From CALBPI01 sp045110335 (GTDB lineage: Bacteria; Pseudomonadota; Gammaproteobacteria; Steroidobacterales; Woeseiaceae), in the NCBI GenBank assembly GCA_045110335.1, contig JBGCGB010000054.1, forward strand, positions 1 to 64,000: a stretch of 64,000 nucleotides of DNA, written 5' to 3'. Positions 1 through 7,505 of this stretch are shown here, in pieces (positions within the stretch are counted from its first letter, which is position 1; the number at the start of each line of letters is the position of its first letter). Under the pieces are notes generated by a model. It saw only the letters and a program-made list of their open reading frames with translations. It did no database searches and was not told the origin of the DNA. A program made the translations under genes and the position numbers.

Positions 1-824
1 CGCCGCCACCTAGCCACCAACAGCATAGCCAAAAGAAACCCGATAGCACCCATCGCAACAGAACCCCCGCCCGACCCTTCTTTCCAGGTCACCTCGGCAC
101 GATCACCGCGTTTAATGGCTGTCTTCAATAACGTTAGCTCCTGATCCAGGTTTCCAATCATCTGTGCCGTTGCATGATCGAAACCGGCCATGCGAAGTTT
201 TCGCGTATCGCGCCCTTGATCAGCATAGGTTGTGTTTTTCTGTCGCGAGTGCAGACCCGGTGCCCGGAACAGTAGTTGACCAGTACGCGAATCGAAGACG
301 GCGGTATCGATCATCGTTTGCACTTCGTTGCTGGTCCCCTTCACTGCCATCGCCCCGACCACTGTCCAATAGAGTATGGCGCTATCGCGTTCGCTGCTGA
401 TGGTCAGTTGGTCGTATGACACCAGTGCGATGGCATCCACGCTGAACATGCTGGCGACTTGGCGCATACCCAGCAATCCGGATGACGAGCGCAAGTAAGA
501 CTCGGGCACCGTTGTAATCGATGCGACGTAGGGCTTGTTTTGGAAGGCCTCGGCAACTTGTCGCAGTAGGCGTTCTTTGTGTGCCGCTGAAAAATCGCGA
601 TCGCTGCGTGACGGTACAAAACCGATACCGACCCGAAGCGGCAAGTTCAGCTGTGGCAATGACTGATCAATATCGGCGGGCACTTCGCCGTCCGGATACA
701 AGTAATCGACCAGGCTGCTGGACGCGCCCTGGCGCGTTCGCTCATAGCCATCGAAAAAGAGTGAGTGACAGCCTGATAGGGTCACGACAGTAATCAAGGC
801 CAGGGCAAAAATACGTGTTCTCAT
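1..824 (-). CDS. Rhombotarget-type lipoprotein with GlyGly-CTERM tail (3' end outside window)
   Basis: Translating the minus strand from the ATG at 824 gives about 274 residues with no stop before the window edge, so the 3' end is missing. The protein starts with a lipoprotein signal peptide (MRTRIFALALITVVTLSGC, lipobox LSGC). The visible end is a short Gly/Ser stretch (GSGGGS), then a hydrophobic helix (about residues 256-270), then a basic R-W-R cluster. That order is the hallmark of GlyGly-CTERM sorting tails, which intramembrane rhombosortases cleave. Length, lipobox and tail all match the family called rhombotarget lipoprotein, which is usually encoded next to a rhombosortase gene. That partner would lie just outside position 1. 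The middle of the protein has no catalytic motif I recognise. The family assignment is from memory of the pattern, not from a search. Confidence 0.75.
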   Translation of the reverse strand, partial: MRTRIFALALITVVTLSGCHSLFFDGYERTRQGASSSLVDYLYPDGEVPADIDQSLPQLNLPLRVGIGFVPSRSDRDFSAAHKERLLRQVAEAFQNKPYVASITTVPESYLRSSSGLLGMRQVASMFSVDAIALVSYDQLTISSERDSAILYWTVVGAMAVKGTSNEVQTMIDTAVFDSRTGQLLFRAPGLHSRQKNTTYADQGRDTRKLRMAGFDHATAQMIGNLDQELTLLKTAIKRGDRAEVTWKEGSGGGSVAMGAIGFLLAMLLVARWR

Positions 825-918
825 GATGCTGCTCCGTTATTTAACCAGCAGCGGTCACATTGGTCACGCAGTGCGCATTGCGCAACCAAAAAGATCAAAG
901 TCTTAGATATTGAAGCCC

Positions 919-941
919 AAAGTATCGCTATTTGATACTTT
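919..941. promoter_or_regulatory. Perfect inverted repeat AAAGTATC-7-GATACTTT
   Basis: Eight-base arms at 919-926 and 934-941 pair perfectly around a 7-base spacer. The site lies between the XRE regulator gene (ends at 985) and the lipoprotein start at 824, about 95 bases upstream of the latter. No T run follows on the minus strand, so an operator is more likely than a terminator. The XRE protein next door is the obvious candidate binder, but this is inference. Nearby, GGTCAC occurs twice (853-858 and 862-867). Confidence 0.45.
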
Positions 942-984
942 ATGATTGAGCAGGGCTGTCAGACTGACCATCTTCCGCCGGGCA

Positions 985-1746
985 TCAAGCATCATCAGAC
1001 ACGCGACGGGACTGATCGCGTCGGAGATTGGAGAACAGCGAAAACTCCCATGGGCGCACGGCAAGCACAGCCGCGGCACCGACCAGTTCATCCCGTGGCA
1101 GCGACGCATCCTTTGCGGCCAAGTCATCAAACTCGCGAATCACTTTGGCGAAACTCTGATGCATATGCAGCAATGAGGCCCGCGACATTCGCGCACCCAC
1201 AAACCGGAGCTCCGCCTCCGGCTCAAGAAATTGCGATGCAAAAAACTCGGCCTGCACCTGCTCGCGAAAGAAAGCTTGCACAGGCCCGTTGCGTCGCCAA
1301 CCAAAATTACGGGCCGTTCGCAGCTTGACCTTGTTAAACGGCAGTATCTCAATCATGCCGAGTTTCTCCAGCCGTCGAAGAATCTTGAAACCTTCGCCCG
1401 GCTCAATCTCAAAGGTCTCGACGATTTCATTAAACGACCATTGGTTGATCAACATATAAATCATCAACAGCAGTTTGGGATCGCGCATGAACTCTTGTTC
1501 TTGCGCAGGCGTAAGTTCGCTAATGCGATCCTCGGAAGCATTCATCCGTTCGACAAGATCGCTGATATCAAGTCCGGCCAAGTTGGCGGCCTGCTCGAGT
1601 CGTGCGAGTGAAAAGTTGTGCGTTTGGAATAGCCGTTTGATGCTCGCCTCACTTAAGTCCATATGCGTCGCCAAGTCTGCATAAGTCACGCCCGCTGACT
1701 TTAATGCCCGCTTGAGCTGGTCAATCAATTGTCCGGTTTGCTGCAT
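985..1746 (-). CDS. XRE-family helix-turn-helix transcriptional regulator
   Basis: A 253-residue cytoplasmic DNA-binding protein. Residues about 6-65 form a Cro/CI-type helix-turn-helix (LKRALKSAGVTYADLATHM then LSEASIKRLFQ). A longer C-terminal part (about 75-250) contains a second winged-helix-like stretch (FNEIVETFEIEPGEGFKILR) and probably an effector or dimer domain. This layout is common in gammaproteobacterial XRE regulators of unknown target. It overlaps the upstream gene by 26 bases, so the two are probably co-transcribed. The next gene downstream on the same strand is the rhombotarget lipoprotein, with an inverted repeat between them that could be its operator. The start ATG at 1746 has only a weak ribosome binding site, consistent with translational coupling. 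Confidence 0.75.
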   Translation of the reverse strand: MQQTGQLIDQLKRALKSAGVTYADLATHMDLSEASIKRLFQTHNFSLARLEQAANLAGLDISDLVERMNASEDRISELTPAQEQEFMRDPKLLLMIYMLINQWSFNEIVETFEIEPGEGFKILRRLEKLGMIEILPFNKVKLRTARNFGWRRNGPVQAFFREQVQAEFFASQFLEPEAELRFVGARMSRASLLHMHQSFAKVIREFDDLAAKDASLPRDELVGAAAVLAVRPWEFSLFSNLRRDQSRRVSDDA

Positions 1747-2422
1747 GGTAAGTATCCGTAGGTTTCAAAGGTTTCGACTGGCAGTGACCAGGTGTCAGAT
1801 CATTCACCGCGTTCCCTTGGGCTAACACCCTTGTCACCGTCGCTTCAACAGCGTCCTTGCTGCCGCCTTTCCCTGGACGTACAGCGATAATTTTCGAAAT
1901 GGGCCTTAATGCTTCCGGAGGAAGATAAGCATACTCGCCAGCTTCCGAAACCCAATAGTCGCCGATCAACAGTGTTCTTTGTTCGCCGGAGCTTACCAGT
2001 CGAACTGAAAATACTGCCGAAGCATCAACCGGATCATCTTCCCACATTGCCTCCGCAAGAATCTTGTTGAGCGCACTTCTTAACTCATAGAATGCACAAC
2101 CGTTTGCGAAATGGTACGCCGTCGCCACATCCGTCACGATGATGTACTGGATATTGGTAAGATCTCGTTCCGACGGATCTTGAAAATCCATGATTGTCGA
2201 TGGCTCAGCTAACGTCGCTGTTTCCAAATCAGTTGCAACAACTTCTGTCATATCGACCTGAGGCATCAAATCTACTTCAGAACCATCGATCGGCGCGCTG
2301 TCGGCCAAAACCATGTCACGAACAGGCATATCTAAGTGAGCACCACGCTCAGCAAAAAACAACGCGTACAGACTCAATCCGATGACTACAATCAACGGGC
2401 CAATCCAATGTTTTTGACTCAT
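1721..2422 (-). CDS. Single-pass membrane-anchored protein of unknown function
   Basis: 233 residues. An N-terminal hydrophobic segment (about residues 6-23, WIGPLIVVIGLSLYALFF) is an uncleaved anchor or signal peptide. An acidic linker (about 30-85) leads to a soluble domain with one Cys in FANGCAFYELR and another near the C terminus (PGHCQSK). These could form a disulfide if the domain is periplasmic. I do not recognise the family. It overlaps the XRE gene by 26 bases, which suggests one transcript and a shared context. The overlap and the lack of a clear ribosome binding site leave some doubt about the exact ends. Confidence 0.55.
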   Translation of the reverse strand: MSQKHWIGPLIVVIGLSLYALFFAERGAHLDMPVRDMVLADSAPIDGSEVDLMPQVDMTEVVATDLETATLAEPSTIMDFQDPSERDLTNIQYIIVTDVATAYHFANGCAFYELRSALNKILAEAMWEDDPVDASAVFSVRLVSSGEQRTLLIGDYWVSEAGEYAYLPPEALRPISKIIAVRPGKGGSKDAVEATVTRVLAQGNAVNDLTPGHCQSKPLKPTDTYHAANRTID

Positions 2423-2500
2423 TTTGCACCGCGCTACGACTATCGCCTAAGGACAATCTTAGCTTAAAAATATGAGGCTATTGGGGCGAACAGAATTCAT

Positions 2501-2668
2501 TTGCTGTCAGCGTCCACTCTAGGCCAAGAACTAGCCCAAGATCAAAACCGCTATAATGATTCGACCAGCACCAAGGCAATCGACGATACATTGCTTAACT
2601 GGGCAGTTATTTTTGGGCTAATCATGATCGCTTTAATACTGATCCCCAAGATTTTCGGCCAACAGTAG
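2501..2668 (+). CDS. Possible 55-residue small membrane protein
   Basis: An open frame from a TTG at 2501 to a TAG at 2668 encodes a polar N-terminal half (GQELAQDQNRYNDSTST) and a single hydrophobic helix ending in a basic residue (WAVIFGLIMIALILIPK). This is the shape of a small bitopic membrane protein. There is no ATG and no well-placed ribosome binding site. The frame is open from a stop near 2466, so the start is unknown. It lies directly upstream of another small membrane protein on the same strand. It may be real or chance. Confidence 0.3.
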   Translation: MLSASTLGQELAQDQNRYNDSTSTKAIDDTLLNWAVIFGLIMIALILIPKIFGQQ

Positions 2669-2787
2669 CGCCTACGTATCAACGTATCGATATTGCCGCC
2701 ACAGCTCGCGTCGCACCAAACAATCTGGATGACTACTCGTTCCCAGCCGGTTAGTGACGCGATCAAGCGCATGAGAAGGAAAGTTCA

Positions 2788-2994
2788 ATGTTCAATAGTA
2801 TATCCGTCTTACAGACCCTGTTTATTCTGCCTATTTTGGGGGCGCCGATTGTGTTCCCGTTTATCTTTTCAGGTATGGCGAAAAGAAGAGGGCTTTCCGT
2901 GGCGGGCTGGGTAATCGTCGGGTTGATGCCCGGACTAAACTGGTTTGGGTTCTTGGCATTGCTATGCATTCGACCAGATAGTCAACGCAGCTAA
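2788..2994 (+). CDS. Small two-helix membrane protein
   Basis: 68 residues with two hydrophobic segments (about 9-28, LQTLFILPILGAPIVFPFIF, and 38-60, VAGWVIVGLMPGLNWFGFLA) separated by a short basic loop (KRRG). AGGAAAG lies 5-11 bases upstream of the ATG, a good ribosome binding site. No family is recognised. The gene stands alone between the membrane-anchored protein and greB. The composition resembles small inner-membrane proteins whose role is unknown. Confidence 0.55.
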   Translation: MFNSISVLQTLFILPILGAPIVFPFIFSGMAKRRGLSVAGWVIVGLMPGLNWFGFLALLCIRPDSQRS

Positions 2995-3152
2995 TGAAGC
3001 ACAGTCAGATCACGGCCAATTGATGCCGTGTCTTTTAGTGCGATAGATCCTCACCCACCAACCGAAGCAAGTTGTTCACACGACAACATGCCACAATGAC
3101 GAAACTCCGATGACCTCCAAGACCCGAAAGTAATTCACCAAGGACACCTGAC

Positions 3153-3644
3153 ATGGGCCGATGGCGACCACCCCGACCAAAAGCATCTCCGTACATTACG
3201 CCTGCCGGTTTCAAGCAACTGCAAGAAGAACTCGACGGCTTGTGGCTGCGGCGTCGCGATGTGGTTGCTGCGCTCTCGGCTGCCGCGGCCGAAGGTGATC
3301 GCTCGGAGAACGCCGAATACATCTATCGAAAAAAAGAACTGGGCGGCATCGACTATCGCATTCGGTACTTACAAAAACGTCTACCGGACTTGACCATCGT
3401 TCGCTCAACGCCCAACACCGACCGGATTTTTTTCGGCGCCACGATCAAGCTGGTCAATGAAGAAGATGAAGAGATGACCATCCGGATTGTGGGTCCCGAT
3501 GAAGCGGACAGTAAACGCTCGGCCGTCAGCCTGGATTCACCACTGGCGCAAGCGCTGCTCAAGAAGCAAGTCGACGATGAGGCCGAAGTTACGGTCGAAG
3601 GTGAAACGGTTCGCTGGCAGGTACTAGAGATCAGTTACCGTTAA
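3153..3644 (+). CDS. greB: Transcription elongation factor GreB
   Basis: 163 residues, the usual GreB length. The N-terminal coiled-coil domain (about 12-85) starts with the conserved YITPAGFKQLQEELD and carries the acidic tip D-x-x-E-N-A-E-Y (GDRSENAEYIYRKKEL) that enters the RNA polymerase secondary channel and stimulates transcript cleavage. The C-terminal FKBP-like domain (about 90-163) has the typical IVGPDEAD motif and ends VRWQVLEISYR. GreB rescues backtracked polymerase. ATG at 3153 is preceded by AGGA. It has its own intergenic region on both sides. Confidence 0.95.
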   Translation: MGRWRPPRPKASPYITPAGFKQLQEELDGLWLRRRDVVAALSAAAAEGDRSENAEYIYRKKELGGIDYRIRYLQKRLPDLTIVRSTPNTDRIFFGATIKLVNEEDEEMTIRIVGPDEADSKRSAVSLDSPLAQALLKKQVDDEAEVTVEGETVRWQVLEISYR

Positions 3645-3740
3645 TCGGGCTCCGATGCTGCCGGGCTCGACTTCACCGCAACAGTGTTAAGATACGGATT
3701 ACTGCAGCTTTAGACGAACCAGCTCGAATACTAAAACCTT

Positions 3741-4226
3741 ATGTTGCGCCTCACGAAAATAATGCTGGTATTGGCTGTTGCGGCTTGGGGCATTTTGTCG
3801 GCCAGTCACAACCTGCACGCCTGGTCAGGGACGTTGGGTGCGGTCGGTGCCGTTTCGTCAATGTCGACATTCGAAGGTGGCGCCGATAGCTGGCAGGCCG
3901 TTTCCAGCCCCGTCCTCAATTGGCTTGGGGCGCTGTTCATCGTCGTTTCGAAAATTGTTGCAGGTGTTCTGTGCTTTTTGGGCGGGCGACAAATGTGGCG
4001 ACATCGTGCGGCAAGTCGTGAGCAGTTCGCTCGATCCAAACAACTCGCACTCGCTGGCTGTGGCATGGCCATTTTTATGTTGTTCAGCGGGTTCATTGTC
4101 ATCGCCGAAGTCTGGTTCGAATTGTGGCAGTCCGATGCCATGCGCGGTCCGGTTCTGGATTCCGCCTTTCGCTACAGCGCGATGATTACGTTGATTGCTA
4201 TTTTTGTCGGTGCCAACAACGACTAA
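3741..4226 (+). CDS. DUF2165 family small integral membrane protein
   Basis: 161 residues with about four transmembrane helices: residues 5-25, 57-83, 102-126 and 140-158. The pattern, the early helix followed by a loop containing H-N-L-H-AW, and the glycine-rich second helix (VSKIVAGVLCFLGG) fit the DUF2165 family of predicted small integral membrane proteins. The function of the family is unknown. The gene is monocistronic, with no strong ribosome binding site before ATG 3741. Confidence 0.75.
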   Translation: MLRLTKIMLVLAVAAWGILSASHNLHAWSGTLGAVGAVSSMSTFEGGADSWQAVSSPVLNWLGALFIVVSKIVAGVLCFLGGRQMWRHRAASREQFARSKQLALAGCGMAIFMLFSGFIVIAEVWFELWQSDAMRGPVLDSAFRYSAMITLIAIFVGANND

Positions 4227-4318
4227 AGGTAAGTTGAGCTTTGACAAGCGAGCCAGCCTAGCAATCAAAGTGGCGAATCGACTCAACCCAACTTGCTACG
4301 AAAAGCTGGTCAACCCAA

Positions 4319-4657
4319 TCAGCCCTCTTCTTCCGGCACCAACCGCGCCGGCAAAGGCGGCCGACGCCCCCAATCAGACTCGTTGTAATTCTTGGCCAGA
4401 TAGTCGAGCAACTGGTCTTCCAATGGCTTCGGTATCGCCCAAAGATTCTGCGTCTTTTGCATCCAGCGAATGGTCTTCAGCCAATATTCCCGATCACCAC
4501 GTTGCGCCGTGACCAGTTTGTAGGAATGGCAAGAACCGCAGAAACCCAGCGCCAATTCCCAATGCTCGTCGACGATCAACCCTGACTTCGGATCGATCTC
4601 TTCGGCGCTCACATCAGCGACCAACAATCCGAAAACGATAAGCAGAAGCGCACGCAT
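4319..4657 (-). CDS. Monoheme cytochrome c, SorB-like subunit of sulfite dehydrogenase
   Basis: 112 residues from the ATG at 4657, chosen because it directly overlaps the sorA-like stop (TGATG) and begins a signal peptide (MRALLLIVFGLLVADVSA). The mature part contains one c-type heme site C-G-S-C-H and a later Met-containing helix (KTIRWMQKTQNLW) that could supply the second iron ligand. In periplasmic sulfite dehydrogenases the small cytochrome accepts electrons from the molybdenum subunit and passes them to the respiratory chain. Coupling by the 1-base overlap supports a stable SorAB complex. The cytochrome requires the general c-type maturation system from elsewhere in the genome. Confidence 0.8.
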   Translation of the reverse strand: MRALLLIVFGLLVADVSAEEIDPKSGLIVDEHWELALGFCGSCHSYKLVTAQRGDREYWLKTIRWMQKTQNLWAIPKPLEDQLLDYLAKNYNESDWGRRPPLPARLVPEEEG

Positions 4658-5901
4658 CAAACCACCTTCACAGCAATGCGATGGCAAGCATTGTTCAGAT
4701 AGCCTTTCGGATTCCATCCCGGCACCAACATGGGCTGGGATTCACCGGCGTCATCAGTTGCCCGCGCCCAAACTTCGTAATACCCCGGCGTATCGAACAT
4801 GATTGTTGACTCGAAATGCTGCCACGCCAATCTATTCACCGGCGCGCTTAACTTAGCGTCACTCCAGGTCGCACCGAAATCTTTACTAACGCTCACCGTT
4901 TCGACGCCACGATCGCCTGCCCAGGCATGTCCACGCAGTGCCATCGACTTGCCTTTGGCAACGGTCACGCCGGACTTCGGGAAAGTCATTAGCGACTTGA
5001 CCGGCATCGATTCGATGATACACATCGCGTCGTCATCAACTGGCGTGCCAGGAGCAACCGGCTCGCAAGGCACGCGATACGACTGGCCCATCATCTTGGC
5101 CCCGTCGTGAATGCGATCGCGAATGTGAAGATGCGTCACCCATTTACCACTGGCCGATGCCGGCCAACCGCCAGCGACGAGGCGCAACGGCGCGCCATGA
5201 ACTAACGGTATCGGGTCACCGTTCATTTCAAACGCAAGCAATGTTTCCGGCTCCAAGGCTTTGCGCATCGGCACACCACGTGAGATGGGTCGCTTCGTAG
5301 CATCGCCGGACAAATGCAAATCAGCGCCTGCATAAGCCACGTAAACCGCCGCGTCCGAAACGCCGCAATGCGCCAACACATCGGCCAATCGCGCGCCGGT
5401 CCAGTTCGCGCAGGAGATCGCGCCGGTCGTCCATTGGTTACCGCTTGCTCTGGGTCGAAACTCGGAGCGCCCATTACCACCGCATTCCAACTGCAATTGA
5501 AGTGTGACGACATCGAACTGATTACGGAGATCGGCAACGCTGAACGTCTGCGGACGAAGACACGCCTCTCCATCGATACGCACTGCCCAGGCATCCGGAT
5601 TCTCGATGGGCGCTGGCGGGATGCCGTTATTGCGAACAAACATGCGCGTGGCCGGCGTTACGTTGTCATCTAAGAAATGCGCCGGCGTCTCGGCATTGAT
5701 CGGTCGATCATTCAACAATCGCAACTCATCCTTACCCAGCGATGACAACAAGCCGGATTCGCCAGCCATCGCCGCGGGTACTAGTCCGACTGGAATGAAA
5801 CGCGCATAAGGCACGGCCATGCCGAGTGATCGCCAAGCGGAGGCAACAAAAGCTGCACTCAGAAACCCACGCCGATCAGGCGATGTCGGTTGATCACTCA
5901 T
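4657..5901 (-). CDS. Sulfite oxidase-family molybdopterin subunit (SorA-like sulfite:cytochrome c oxidoreductase)
   Basis: 414 residues. A twin-arginine signal (DRRGFLSAAF, residues 9-18) predicts export of the folded molybdoenzyme to the periplasm. The oxidoreductase molybdopterin-binding domain (about 70-270) has the Cys ligand of molybdenum in LQLECGGNGR and the conserved GVPMRKAL and PLRLVAGGWPASASGKWVTHL segments. A C-terminal immunoglobulin-like dimerisation domain (about 290-414) contains GHAWAGDRGVETVSVS. This is the architecture of SorA and SoxC proteins that oxidise sulfite to sulfate. The downstream cytochrome favours SorA over SoxC. The start overlaps the end of the serine hydrolase by 8 bases (ATGAGTGA), so all three genes form one operon. 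Substrate specificity is inferred, not proven. Confidence 0.85.
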   Translation of the reverse strand: MSDQPTSPDRRGFLSAAFVASAWRSLGMAVPYARFIPVGLVPAAMAGESGLLSSLGKDELRLLNDRPINAETPAHFLDDNVTPATRMFVRNNGIPPAPIENPDAWAVRIDGEACLRPQTFSVADLRNQFDVVTLQLQLECGGNGRSEFRPRASGNQWTTGAISCANWTGARLADVLAHCGVSDAAVYVAYAGADLHLSGDATKRPISRGVPMRKALEPETLLAFEMNGDPIPLVHGAPLRLVAGGWPASASGKWVTHLHIRDRIHDGAKMMGQSYRVPCEPVAPGTPVDDDAMCIIESMPVKSLMTFPKSGVTVAKGKSMALRGHAWAGDRGVETVSVSKDFGATWSDAKLSAPVNRLAWQHFESTIMFDTPGYYEVWARATDDAGESQPMLVPGWNPKGYLNNACHRIAVKVV

Positions 5902-7357
5902 CGGTCTTGAAAGCCTTCAGCACTTCGCGGGTCAGATCCCAGCGATCAAACCATTGCTGACCAAAATCCAGTCCACGCCGAACGATGACAAGATCATGTG
6001 AAGGGACGATCACCACGTACTGACCACGCGTCCCGGCAGTCGCGTAGGCATCCTTCGGCACATCCGTTCGATCATCGGGGACTAACCAGAACTGCCCGCC
6101 GTAGAAGTTACCGCGATTGGCAGTGGATGGCGCGGGCGTACGAACAAACTCAATCCAGTCGGACGAAATCAAACGCTCGCCTTCCCAAACGCCATCTTGC
6201 AAATACAATTGCCCAAAGCGTGCGAGGTCTCTCGCGTTCGTATAAACCTGACTGCTCAAAATAAAATCACCGAATCTATCGGTACTGAGCAACGTATTTC
6301 GCATTCCTATACGATGCAGCAATTCGCGATATGGGAATTCTGCATAGTCATCGCCCAACACGCCTTTCATTGCGAGCACTGCCAGCAACGTGTCGTAATT
6401 TTCGTAGTCCCAATGCGTGCCCGGCGTGCGCACCAGACCCCGCGCACGAGCGCCATCCGCCGAGCTAGCACCGGCCCAATAGGCCAAACCAGATCCGGTC
6501 GCATACTCGCGCCCGAAACTATCCGCTGGATCAAGACCGCTCGACATATTCAGCACATGACGCAACGTCACTGCCCTTCTTGGATCATCATTGCTATTGC
6601 CAACTTCTGGTAACCAATCAACCGGCAACGGTGCATCGAGTGCCAGCTTGCCTTGGTCAACCAGCTGGCCGATTAGCGTCGCAGCAATGCTCTTGGCCGT
6701 TGACCATGTGCGCGTTCGGGTATTTTCATCAAAGCCGCGGGCATAACGTTCAAGGACGATCTGCCCCCGATAAGTCACGAGCAGGCTTATCGTGACTTGC
6801 TCTTCGTTCTCTCGGTCAAAGGTCCAATCGGCCGCTGCCAATAATGCATCCTGATCCAGTACGTCCGGCAAAGGCGCCCCGTCTAGTCGATCACCCATTG
6901 GCCAGGACACATTGTTCGTATCCACCTTGCTGGCGGCCAAGGCGTTCAGCGGCAGCGAATCAATATCGTCGGCGCCTTGCGGGGGCGATTGAACAATGCA
7001 GCCAATGCCCGGACGAAACACAGCGCTGATTGCGGTACCAGCATCATCACCAATGATGGCAACACGCTTTTGCTCTTCATCAATGATGTACGCACCTTCG
7101 TAGGCGGTGCCGACAGGTGCCTTGAGATAGGCGAGCTCTTGCTCGAACACTTGCTCGATGTTGCGCCCTGACGTGAACAAGCCGTTGCAAGTCAGCACCG
7201 CCTGAACACCGCGGCTGATCATCTCGCGGTTGACACTGAAGTAATCGAAGTCGCGGGGCTGCTCGGCCATAGCGGGCGCTACGCCCAGCAGCGAGCTAAC
7301 GATACACAGCAGGCCTGACATCCGTTTGATGCGTGTTTCGAAGATTGATTGGCTCAT
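5894..7357 (-). CDS. Exported serine hydrolase of the class C beta-lactamase family
   Basis: 487 residues with a signal peptide (about 1-31, ending APAMA). The N-terminal part (about 32-165) is an extra region without recognised motif. The beta-lactamase/esterase domain (about 180-480) has the nucleophile motif S-T-A-K at residues 219-222 and the second catalytic motif Y-E-N in THWDYENYDTLL. Related enzymes act as esterases, D-amino acid peptidases or amidases, so the substrate cannot be named. It is the first gene of a three-gene operon and its stop overlaps the sorA-like start by 8 bases. That pairing with a sulfite dehydrogenase is unexpected. Confidence 0.8.
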   Translation of the reverse strand: MSQSIFETRIKRMSGLLCIVSSLLGVAPAMAEQPRDFDYFSVNREMISRGVQAVLTCNGLFTSGRNIEQVFEQELAYLKAPVGTAYEGAYIIDEEQKRVAIIGDDAGTAISAVFRPGIGCIVQSPPQGADDIDSLPLNALAASKVDTNNVSWPMGDRLDGAPLPDVLDQDALLAAADWTFDRENEEQVTISLLVTYRGQIVLERYARGFDENTRTRTWSTAKSIAATLIGQLVDQGKLALDAPLPVDWLPEVGNSNDDPRRAVTLRHVLNMSSGLDPADSFGREYATGSGLAYWAGASSADGARARGLVRTPGTHWDYENYDTLLAVLAMKGVLGDDYAEFPYRELLHRIGMRNTLLSTDRFGDFILSSQVYTNARDLARFGQLYLQDGVWEGERLISSDWIEFVRTPAPSTANRGNFYGGQFWLVPDDRTDVPKDAYATAGTRGQYVVIVPSHDLVIVRRGLDFGQQWFDRWDLTREVLKAFKTDE

Positions 7358-7505
7358 GACATTAACCTCTTATTGCTGGCTGAATCATACGCCAAAGGCA
7401 TCCCGAAACGCGATGGCCCGATCGCTCTGCCGCCGCCTCACGCTTTCGCTTTGGGCAAAAATGACGTAGCGTTTCCCACCGCATGCACTCGGCAGGGGGA
7501 TGATC

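Noticed and set aside
4283..4318. TCAACCCAA repeated twice after the cytochrome gene
   Set aside because: A 9-base direct repeat with no structure or partner; likely chance.
7455..7475. Weak resemblance to the LacI-type palindrome upstream of the symporter at 7506
   Set aside because: The centre and arms do not match the two real sites, so it was not called an operator.
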